Assembly: GCA_947174985.1 (NCBI GenBank)
Contig: CAMWLB010000239.1
Coordinates: 1-5,083, forward strand
DNA: 5,083 nucleotides
Reading direction: 5' to 3'
From: an uncultured Lachnospiraceae bacterium
Lineage (GTDB): Bacteria > Bacillota > Clostridia > Lachnospirales > Lachnospiraceae
The notes beneath the pieces are model-generated. The model saw nothing but the letters and a program-made list of their open reading frames with translations. It searched no databases and was not told the DNA's origin. Below are positions 1 to 5,017 of this stretch, piece after piece. The position numbers were made by a program, and so were the translations under genes. Within the stretch, counting starts at the first letter, position 1, and each line of letters begins with the position of its first letter.

Positions 1-73
1 TTATCATAGAAGACCTACCTCTTATAGCTATTTACAGAAAAACTTTCATACTCTCCCCTTCCGCAAAGCACAC

Positions 74-529
74 CTACCGCGCCCACTGCCACATGACAAA
101 AAAACCAAGGAGCAGTACAACAAAGAAAATCCCGCCTACGCATCTTTTTATTTTTTCCTTGCGCATTTCTCTTCGCAATGCTGCAACTGCATAGTGGTCT
201 TTGGGCAGTGGCGCGAGGAGCTCGTCGATTAGCTGCTGCATACCTTTCAGATAAGGATATTTCTCCATCATGCTGCCCCATCCGGTAAGCCCCATTTCCA
301 TCTTATCGTTTTCTATCCATGCTTCCATGTGCAGCAATCCGCCCTCGTACTGATACCGAAAAAAACGGTTAATCTGCGGCAGCCCTGTCTCTGCTCCCTG
401 AAATTTTGACCACTCGTAGTACATCACCTTCCGTTCAAAGTGGTTTACGGACAGAAAACGCTGTATGACACTCTCCACCCATTCTTCCTGCAACCCCAGC
501 CGGATATCCTTTATGTATCTTTTCTCCAT
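74..529 (-). CDS. Hypothetical small protein with C-terminal membrane anchor
   Basis: I do not recognise a family. The start chosen is the ATG at 529, giving 151 residues, because a strong GGGGAG ribosome binding site lies 5 nt upstream; the frame opens 13 codons earlier at an ATG without such a site. Residues 1-125 are soluble and rich in aromatic and charged residues, with no signal peptide. A basic stretch at about 118-129 (RREMRKEKIKR) is followed by one hydrophobic helix at about 130-149, ending WQWAR. This is the layout of a tail-anchored protein with most of its mass in the cytoplasm (inference). The next gene upstream on the same strand, 154 nt away, also codes for a small protein ending in a single membrane helix, so the two may be co-transcribed. 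No clear terminator follows in bases 1-73. The gene looks real from length and ribosome binding site; the function is unknown. Confidence 0.72.
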   Translation of the reverse strand: MEKRYIKDIRLGLQEEWVESVIQRFLSVNHFERKVMYYEWSKFQGAETGLPQINRFFRYQYEGGLLHMEAWIENDKMEMGLTGWGSMMEKYPYLKGMQQLIDELLAPLPKDHYAVAALRREMRKEKIKRCVGGIFFVVLLLGFFVMWQWAR

Positions 530-683
530 TTTTGCTCCCCATTTCCAGGCATGTAAAACCATTCCCATCGTATCTGATTTTTTATCAGTAATATATCATT
601 TCGCACCATTATTTTATCATAATAATCCGTTCGATTCTATCAGACATTTCTTAAGATTCTCTGCAGAACCGGACGTCTCTTTT

Positions 684-1094
684 CTATTTCTTGATTCTCA
701 TCTTTACAAATATGTATCCGGCAACAAATGCTATCAAAATCAGCCCAAGCACAATCCCTTCCCATATTTTTGTCCGGGTTTCCTGTTCTTCTAACTGCTC
801 TATTTCATCGTAAAGCATATGATTATAACTCATGTTCTGTTCAAATTCCTGATTCTTCAAATCCTGATCACCTACTGTTTTCAGACATTCCACTTTGATA
901 TAACCCGTATACCCTCCTGCAGAAATTCTGCACCAGTTATGTTCTGCATTCTCCAACGTAAAGACAGCTGTCCCTGCCTGAATACTCGCCATTGCATTCA
1001 CGCTTTTCTCAGGGTCAACATCATAAATGATTATTCTGCCAGAAGTATGTGTCAAAATCCTTCGCTGCGTTTTCGGCGCATGCCACTTGTACAA
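684..1094 (-). CDS. SH3-like domain protein with C-terminal membrane helix, start uncertain
   Basis: From a TTG at 1094 this encodes 136 residues. About residues 18-72 resemble a bacterial SH3-like (SH3_3) domain: a strand RIIIY, a turn with AMASIQAGTAVFTL, then NWCRIS and GYTGYIKVECL, matching the family pattern of W-x-(K/R)-(V/I) followed by G-x-x-G-(Y/W)-(I/V). A glutamate-rich, probably helical linker spans about 92-108, then a membrane helix at about 111-130 and a basic tail KMRIKK. SH3_3 domains usually bind cell-wall or protein ligands outside the cell, yet no signal peptide is visible, so topology is unclear. The start is doubtful: the TTG has no good ribosome binding site, and a stop lies four codons upstream. 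A second TTG at 1055 has AAGGA only 2 nt before it. The gene may be 5'-truncated. It diverges from pncB across a 166-nt region. Confidence 0.6.
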   Translation of the reverse strand: MYKWHAPKTQRRILTHTSGRIIIYDVDPEKSVNAMASIQAGTAVFTLENAEHNWCRISAGGYTGYIKVECLKTVGDQDLKNQEFEQNMSYNHMLYDEIEQLEEQETRTKIWEGIVLGLILIAFVAGYIFVKMRIKK

Positions 1095-1124
1095 GGCTGG
1101 CGGTTAATGCTAAATAATTCAGAT

Positions 1125-1143
1125 ACGCAGGCAGCCCCTGCGT
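1125..1143. repeat. 7-bp inverted repeat in the divergent control region
   Basis: ACGCAGG and CCTGCGT form a perfect 7-bp dyad around a 5-nt loop. It lies just upstream of the pncB promoter and between the two divergent genes. It could be a protein-binding site or a hairpin in a leftward transcript. No T-run follows on either strand, so it is not a terminator. Confidence 0.45.
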
Positions 1144-1151
1144 GGAAGTCC

Positions 1152-1180
1152 TTGACGGCTCTGTCAAAAAGTCGTATGAT
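1152..1180 (+). promoter_or_regulatory. Sigma-A-type promoter for pncB
   Basis: A TTGACG -35 (1152-1157) and a TATGAT -10 (1175-1180) are separated by exactly 17 nt, which is close to the housekeeping consensus. Transcription would start near 1187, leaving a leader of about 74 nt before the pncB ATG. The -35 also opens a dyad TTGAC-N6-GTCAA (1152-1166), a possible operator. Position and quality make this the best pncB promoter. A competing TTGACA at 1203-1208 has only a poor -10 (TGTACG) 17 nt downstream. Confidence 0.72.
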
Positions 1181-1198
1181 AAGTGCAACATTTACAAC

Positions 1199-1208
1199 TG
1201 TCTTGACA
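1199..1208 (+). promoter_or_regulatory. TGTC-TT-GACA dyad, candidate operator in the pncB leader
   Basis: The sequence TGTCTTGACA has 4-bp arms TGTC/GACA around TT, about 12-21 nt after the predicted transcription start, where a bound repressor would block initiation or early elongation. Niacin-responsive repressors of the NiaR (YrxA) family control NAD genes in many Firmicutes and are the obvious candidate. I could not compare this site with a verified NiaR motif, so the assignment is inference from gene context. Confidence 0.35.
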
Positions 1209-1230
1209 ATAGAGAAAATTCAATTTGTAC

Positions 1231-1246
1231 GCGTGCCAAGGCACGC
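1231..1246 (+). promoter_or_regulatory. GC-rich hairpin just before the pncB ribosome binding site
   Basis: GCGTGCC and GGCACGC are perfect 7-bp complements separated by AA. In RNA this would fold as a 6-bp GC-rich stem with a CAAG tetraloop, ending 4 nt before the GGGAG ribosome binding site (1251-1255). It may shape ribosome access or protect the 5' end of the message. It is too short to resemble a known NAD or nicotinate riboswitch. Confidence 0.5.
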
Positions 1247-1260
1247 AGATGGGAGCAAAA

Positions 1261-2715
1261 ATGGATAGACAAAATCTTACTCTGCTGACGGACCTCTATG
1301 AACTTACCATGATGCAGGGCTACTTCAAAAACAAAGACAAGAATGAAACCGTTATTTTTGATGCGTTTTACCGCGCCAATCCAAACGGCGGCGGTTATGC
1401 CATTGCCGCCGGCTTAGAGCAGGTTATCAATTACATCAAAAATCTTCGTTTTGCCGAAGAGGATATTGCCTATCTGGCAAGCCTTGGCATTTTCGATTCT
1501 GAATTTCTGGATTACCTGCAGGACTTCCGGTTTACCGGCGACATTTATGCCATTCCCGAGGGCACGGTTATATTTCCGAGAGAGCCGTTTGTCAAGGTTA
1601 TCGCACCCATCATGCAGGCACAGCTTGTGGAAACCGCCATCCTGACCATCATCAACCACCAGAGTCTGATTGCCACCAAAGCCTCCCGCGTTTGCTTTGC
1701 TGCGCAGGGCGACGGTATTATGGAGTTCGGACTGCGGCGCGCACAGGGTCCGGACGCAGGTATCTACGGTGCAAGGGCGGCTATGATTGGCGGCTGTGTT
1801 GCTACCAGCAACGTGCTTGCCGGACAGCTTTTTGACGTACCTGTCAAGGGAACCCACGCCCATAGCTGGATTATGAGTTTTCCTGATGAATATACAGCAT
1901 TTAAAACCTATGCCGATATTTACCCGAACGCATGCATTCTGCTGGTAGATACCTACGACACATTGAAATCCGGCGTTCCCAACGCCATAAGAGTATTTAA
2001 GGAAATGCGCGAGGCCGGAATTCCTCTGACTTCATACGGCATCCGCCTCGACAGCGGCGACCTCGCCTACCTGTCCAAGAAGGCGCGCAAAATGCTGGAT
2101 GCAGCGGGCTTCCCTGACGCTGTCATTTCCGCTTCCAACGATTTGGACGAGTACCTGATCGACAGCCTGAAGGTACAGGGCGCCACCATCACTTCATGGG
2201 GTGTCGGCACAAACCTGATTACCTCCAAGGACTGCCCTTCCTTTGGCGGCGTGTACAAGCTGGCGGCAGTAAAAGACGCCGACGGCAGCTTTATTCCTAA
2301 AATCAAGCTTTCAGAAAACAGTGAAAAAGTTACCAACCCCGGCAATAAGACCATCTACCGTATTTATGAGAAGGATACCGGCAAAATCAAGGCAGACTTG
2401 ATCTGTCTGGCGGACGAGCACTTTGACACTTCCGAGCCCATGAAGCTTTTCGATCAGGTGGAGCCATGGAAGAAAACCAAACTGGAGGGCGGCACTTATA
2501 CCCTGCGGGAGCTCATGGTTCCTGTCTTCCAAAACGGCGAGTGCTGCTACACCTCACCAAAGGTAATGGAAATCCGCGACATCTGCCAAAAAGAGCTGAA
2601 TACCCTTTGGGACGAAACCAGACGTCTGGTCAATCCCCACAAGGTTTATGTAGACCTTTCCCAAAAGCTTTACGATATCAAAATCAAGCTTCTGGACGAA
2701 ATGAGCGAAAAATAA
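1261..2715 (+). CDS. pncB: Nicotinate phosphoribosyltransferase
   Basis: This enzyme joins nicotinate to PRPP, coupled to ATP hydrolysis, to make nicotinate mononucleotide in the cytosolic Preiss-Handler NAD salvage route (EC 6.3.4.21). The 484-residue length fits the family. Motifs in order are LLTDLYELTM (8-17), EFGLRRAQG (155-163), GTHAHSW (197-203, containing the histidine phosphorylated in this family), DTYDTLKSG (230-238), GIRLDSGDL (260-268), SNDLDE (292-297), the phosphate-binding GVGT (314-317) and KVTNPGNKTIYR (356-367). The ATG at 1261 has GGGAG five bases upstream; an in-frame ATG at 1249 lies before that site and is less likely. The gene has its own promoter at 1152-1180 and ends at a strong hairpin facing the convergent spoVT. 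All key motifs are intact, so it is probably active. Confidence 0.97.
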   Translation: MDRQNLTLLTDLYELTMMQGYFKNKDKNETVIFDAFYRANPNGGGYAIAAGLEQVINYIKNLRFAEEDIAYLASLGIFDSEFLDYLQDFRFTGDIYAIPEGTVIFPREPFVKVIAPIMQAQLVETAILTIINHQSLIATKASRVCFAAQGDGIMEFGLRRAQGPDAGIYGARAAMIGGCVATSNVLAGQLFDVPVKGTHAHSWIMSFPDEYTAFKTYADIYPNACILLVDTYDTLKSGVPNAIRVFKEMREAGIPLTSYGIRLDSGDLAYLSKKARKMLDAAGFPDAVISASNDLDEYLIDSLKVQGATITSWGVGTNLITSKDCPSFGGVYKLAAVKDADGSFIPKIKLSENSEKVTNPGNKTIYRIYEKDTGKIKADLICLADEHFDTSEPMKLFDQVEPWKKTKLEGGTYTLRELMVPVFQNGECCYTSPKVMEIRDICQKELNTLWDETRRLVNPHKVYVDLSQKLYDIKIKLLDEMSEK

Positions 2716-2749
2716 AATTTCAATTCATTCTTTTTCCTTTTTCTCAGAA

Positions 2750-2785
2750 AAGATGGGAGCAGATTTTTTCGTCTGCTCCCATCTT
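2750..2785. terminator. Shared bidirectional terminator between pncB and spoVT
   Basis: A perfect 14-bp stem (2750-2763 with 2772-2785) encloses an 8-nt loop, TTTTTTCG. It begins 34 nt after the pncB stop and 30 nt after the spoVT stop on the other strand. Leftward, the stem runs into a short T-run (CTTTTC); rightward, the tail is T-rich but interrupted. It should end transcription from both convergent genes, probably better for spoVT. Confidence 0.85.
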
Positions 2786-2815
2786 CCATTTCTGTTATTT
2801 ATGCTATTTTTCTCT

Positions 2816-3361
2816 TTACTGCTCCATCTGTCTGCCCAAAAATCCTGCTGCTGACATAATCAGCTTGTGCTCCACTTCACCCAGCTTCGTCTTGCCGTCG
2901 CCTTCCAGAATCACAACGGCGCCAATCACATCGCCTTCACAGATAATGGGTGTCAGCGCTTCCTGCAGGTATTCCTCGTTTTCCTCTTCAATCACCGGAA
3001 TAAAACTTTTCTCCCCACGGGAAGCAATAATCGTCTCCCGCTCCGCTATTTTCTCTTCCAACTGCTTGCTGATGCTTTTGCCCAAAAAGTGCTTGTAGCC
3101 GCCGCTTACCGCAATGAACTGGTCCCTGTCGGCAATCAGCGCCGCATGACCGGATACCTGGGACAAGCTCTCCGCATACTGTTTGGCAAAAGTTGTCATC
3201 TCCCCGATAGGAGAATATTTCTTTAATATAATCTCGCCTTCCCTGTCTGTAAAGATTTCCAAAGGATCACTTTCCCTAATCCTCAAGGTTCTGCGGATTT
3301 CCTTCGGTATAACGATACGTCCAAGGTCGTCTATCCTTCTTACGATTCCTGTTGCTTTCAT
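2816..3361 (-). CDS. spoVT: Stage V sporulation protein T, AbrB-type regulator
   Basis: SpoVT is a forespore transcription factor that, in Bacillus subtilis, activates or represses many sigma-G-dependent genes and represses its own. The 181 residues match the usual length of about 178. Residues 1-50 are the AbrB/SpoVT swapped-hairpin DNA-binding domain, with the hallmark GIVRRIDDLGRIVIPKEIRRTL (5-26) and EIFTDREGEIILKKY. Residues of about 54-180 form the GAF-like sensor domain, containing TPIICEGDVIGAVVILE (137-153) and a C-terminal helix KLIMSAAGFLGRQ. The ATG at 3361 follows GGAGG at a spacing of 6 nt. A sigma-G-like promoter and an inverted repeat lie upstream. The NADAR gene ends 108 nt upstream on the same strand with no strong terminator between. 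The match is to SpoVT rather than to AbrB or Abh, which lack the GAF domain. Confidence 0.96.
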   Translation of the reverse strand: MKATGIVRRIDDLGRIVIPKEIRRTLRIRESDPLEIFTDREGEIILKKYSPIGEMTTFAKQYAESLSQVSGHAALIADRDQFIAVSGGYKHFLGKSISKQLEEKIAERETIIASRGEKSFIPVIEEENEEYLQEALTPIICEGDVIGAVVILEGDGKTKLGEVEHKLIMSAAGFLGRQMEQ

Positions 3362-3377
3362 TTATTTCCTCCATTTG

Positions 3378-3413
3378 CAGATAATAATTTGTGAAATGTG
3401 ATACTATTATCTG
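3378..3413. repeat. 9-bp inverted repeat upstream of spoVT, candidate operator
   Basis: CAGATAATA (3378-3386) and TATTATCTG (3405-3413) are perfect 9-bp inverted copies with 18 nt between them. The distal arm overlaps the predicted -10 of the spoVT promoter, and the proximal arm lies next to the ribosome binding site. Two half-sites about 27 bp apart, centre to centre, would suit a dimeric or tetrameric regulator. SpoVT itself is a candidate because negative autoregulation is known in B. subtilis. Confidence 0.5.
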
Positions 3414-3433
3414 TAAATAGTGGTATTTTATAC
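3405..3433 (-). promoter_or_regulatory. Sigma-G-like promoter of spoVT
   Basis: On the minus strand, GTATA (3433-3429) fits the sigma-G -35 pattern gnATR. After 17 nt comes GATAATA (3411-3405), which differs from the -10 pattern cAtnnTA only at the first base. Transcription would begin near 3398, about 37 nt before the spoVT start codon. Sigma-G transcribes spoVT in B. subtilis, which supports the call. The -35 sits inside a GGTAT-TTT-ATACC dyad (3422-3434). The spacing is one less than the 18 I recall as typical. Confidence 0.5.
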
Positions 3434-3469
3434 CTTGAAAATCGAAATACTGTGGAGAAAAAAGGAAGT

Positions 3470-3946
3470 TTATATTTGTCCCCTTACCTGCATCAACGCA
3501 AACCCAAGAAGATTTTGACCATTCCATTTTTGCATGTCAAAACGATTCGTATCCTGCATAGACAGTCCAATCCCCCATATCTTATCATGTACGGCACACT
3601 CCGCTAAAACGACCTCTCCTGTTTCTTTTAGTTTTCTGCCAAGCTCTTGGTTCTGTAAAAACTTAGCAAGCAAACCACGATATACTATAACTTGGCGAAT
3701 TCCATTCCAAACGACATCGTCATAATTTGCTATCTGCCTGCCGTATTGCTTGACTTTTGCAACATCCTTCTCGGTCAATATTTTCTGTGCCATATCAAAA
3801 TCACCAAAAGTAACAGCTTTCTTATACATCATGTACTGTTCCATTGATGAAAACGCAACTCCCTCTACAGTGAATGGAGATGGATACCAATTACTGAGCC
3901 AGCCATTTTCCTCGTTCGGATTGTGAAAACAAATAATCTCGTTCAT
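3470..3946 (-). CDS. NADAR-family N-glycosidase, probable ADP-ribosylation-reversing antitoxin
   Basis: The 158 residues cover one full NADAR domain (PF08719, the YbiA/DUF1768 family; E. coli YbiA is about 160 residues). Visible hallmarks are GWLSNWYPSPF (15-25), SSMEQYMMYKKA (33-44, with E36 and Q37), the YGRQI/VW region (68-80), LAECAVHDKIWGIGL (114-128) and the C-terminal WNGQNLLGFALMQVR (141-155). Family members cleave N-glycosidic bonds of ribosylated bases. Some act on riboflavin-pathway intermediates, and others remove ADP-ribose from guanine in nucleic acid as antitoxins to DarT-type toxins. The ATG overlaps the previous gene's stop as ATGA, so translation is probably coupled. Linkage to an ADP-ribosyltransferase-like gene two places upstream favours the antitoxin role over the riboflavin role, because no riboflavin gene is present. 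Only the operon role is inference; the family call is firm. Confidence 0.92.
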   Translation of the reverse strand: MNEIICFHNPNEENGWLSNWYPSPFTVEGVAFSSMEQYMMYKKAVTFGDFDMAQKILTEKDVAKVKQYGRQIANYDDVVWNGIRQVIVYRGLLAKFLQNQELGRKLKETGEVVLAECAVHDKIWGIGLSMQDTNRFDMQKWNGQNLLGFALMQVRGQI

Positions 3947-4359
3947 ACCCTTCCCACTTTCTTTACAGCAAGCTCCAAATCCAAGTCGTGAAGTCCCGCA
4001 TATGCGTTTTTCAGATAGTCAAGCGGCACTCTTTCAACCAGTTCCTGACTTGGAATATTATACTGCCATTGATAATAAGCATAAAATTCGCCTATCCAAT
4101 CGGGAATAAATCCTTTCAAAGCCTCCCCCTTTTTCAGTTTGTATTGCTCTGTTTGCTGAAAATACTCCCACAAACCTTTTGCATCCATTGTGCAGACAAA
4201 AGCCTGCGCTTCGTCCACATATCTTCTTGTCTTACTTTTCATATAAGAACAGATAAAATCTTCTGTATCCATATCGGGATAGTTCATCGCAATATAGTCA
4301 AACAACTTTCCCTGGTTTTCGACCACCTCATCCAAATACGCTTTGGAATAAGCCTGCAT
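3943..4359 (-). CDS. Unknown protein between ADP-ribosyltransferase and NADAR genes
   Basis: I cannot assign a named family. The 138-residue product appears all-helical and soluble, with no signal peptide or membrane segment. A compact N-terminal part (about 5-67) contains YLDEVVENQGKLFDYIA, a YPDMDTEDF turn and YMKSKTRRYVDEAQAF. A basic KLKKGEALKG patch (74-83) and an aromatic stretch DWIGEFYAYYQWQY (87-100) follow. The ATG at 4359 is preceded by AAGGAGAGG, which overlaps the stop of the upstream ADP-ribosyltransferase-like gene; the gap is 16 nt. Its stop overlaps the NADAR start by 4 nt. Being locked between a likely toxin and a likely reversing enzyme suggests a part of the same system: a neutralising partner, chaperone, or targeting subunit (inference). 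Confidence 0.85.
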   Translation of the reverse strand: MQAYSKAYLDEVVENQGKLFDYIAMNYPDMDTEDFICSYMKSKTRRYVDEAQAFVCTMDAKGLWEYFQQTEQYKLKKGEALKGFIPDWIGEFYAYYQWQYNIPSQELVERVPLDYLKNAYAGLHDLDLELAVKKVGRV

Positions 4360-4375
4360 ATAGCCACCTCTCCTT

Positions 4376-5014
4376 TCAAAGCAGGGTACTGAACACTTTT
4401 GTTACTTGGTTGCGGTCAGAGTCTATCAATTTTCGCATATTCTCACGCGCCGCAATATCGCGTTCATTATACTTCTTATTAAACTGCATAAATTCAACGG
4501 ATTGTAAATCTTCGTGAAGCTCTGTCAATTTTTCATATGCCCTTTGGGTCTTAATACAATATTGAATTCCCAAGCCACCAAGGGCAAGTAATTCCTCCAA
4601 AATATCCACGTCCACCTCATCTCGAACAAACGCTTTTGCAATATAGAAATATGATGCATTGGCTCTCCAGCCTTTAATAATGTCATATTTTTCCGTAGAA
4701 ACGCCATACTTTTCGATAAACCGTTTTGAAAGCAGCCGATACCGTTTTGAATCTGCGGCATCGCGATGCTTCATCAGTTCAGCAAGCCATGATAGAACAC
4801 TTTTATTCTGAAAATCCAATATTTTTAACCCGGCCATATCCAGTTCATACTTATGAACCCAGCCATTTAAGGCATCCGGACGGTAAACTGCCCATTCCTT
4901 TGCAAGCTCTATACTTTCTGTCAGATAAAATCCCTTTCCATAATCGTGTTTTTCATCACCTAACCCGAATTGAGGCGTTACGATTTCATTTGGACTGCCA
5001 TGATATAATATCAT
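4376..5014 (-). CDS. DUF3990-type ADP-ribosyltransferase-like protein, candidate toxin
   Basis: The 212-residue product begins MILYHGS and continues with DYGKGFYLTESIELAKEWA (24-42), the signature of DUF3990 (PF13151), a family related to ADP-ribosyltransferases. H5 of YHGS fits the NAD-binding histidine position of H-Y-(E/Q) enzymes, and GKGFYLT fits the second conserved strand. YDIIKGWRAN (110-119) and GLGIQYCIKTQRAYEKL (147-163) follow; Q151 sits where the third catalytic-motif residue would fall. These catalytic assignments are inference from pattern. The C-terminal 45 residues look like a charged helical extension. The ATG at 5014 follows AAGGAG with 9 nt of spacing, and that site lies inside the end of the upstream ORF, whose stop is 3 nt away. 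With a NADAR gene in the same operon, the simplest reading is a toxin that ADP-ribosylates a macromolecule. Family call is good; target unknown. Confidence 0.85.
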   Translation of the reverse strand: MILYHGSPNEIVTPQFGLGDEKHDYGKGFYLTESIELAKEWAVYRPDALNGWVHKYELDMAGLKILDFQNKSVLSWLAELMKHRDAADSKRYRLLSKRFIEKYGVSTEKYDIIKGWRANASYFYIAKAFVRDEVDVDILEELLALGGLGIQYCIKTQRAYEKLTELHEDLQSVEFMQFNKKYNERDIAARENMRKLIDSDRNQVTKVFSTLL

Positions 5015-5017
5015 ATG

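Noticed and set aside
574..588. CTGAT-TTTTT-ATCAG hairpin upstream of the first minus-strand gene
   Set aside because: A 5-bp, A+T-rich stem; expected by chance in such an A+T-rich intergenic stretch.
608..626. ATTATT/AATAAT dyad with TATGAT as a possible minus-strand -10
   Set aside because: Composed only of A and T, and no acceptable -35 lies about 17 nt upstream; no promoter could be supported.
1086..1095. Perfect 10-bp palindrome CTTGTACAAG at the start of the SH3-like gene
   Set aside because: A single short palindrome without a second copy or a link to a promoter; not enough to call an operator.
1187..1260. NAD- or nicotinate-sensing riboswitch in the pncB leader
   Set aside because: The leader is only about 74 nt with one short hairpin and lacks the multi-helix structure of known NAD riboswitch classes.
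819..1268. 149-codon plus-strand open frame opposite the SH3-like gene and across the pncB promoter
   Set aside because: Antisense to a gene with a recognisable domain, runs over the pncB start, and has no convincing ribosome binding site or family features.
1414..1863. 149-codon minus-strand open frame inside pncB
   Set aside because: Lies antisense to strongly conserved pncB codons, including the EFGLRRAQG and GTHAHSW region; a shadow frame.
2466..3098. 210-codon plus-strand open frame spanning the pncB end, the terminator and spoVT
   Set aside because: Crosses a strong terminator and overlaps two conserved genes in other frames; the translation has no protein-like domain pattern.
3458..3485. 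Possible terminator after the NADAR gene: AAGGGG pairing with TTCCTT, then TTTT, on the minus strand
   Set aside because: Only 6 bp with two G-U pairs and a 12-nt loop, overlapping the stop codon; too weak to annotate as a terminator.
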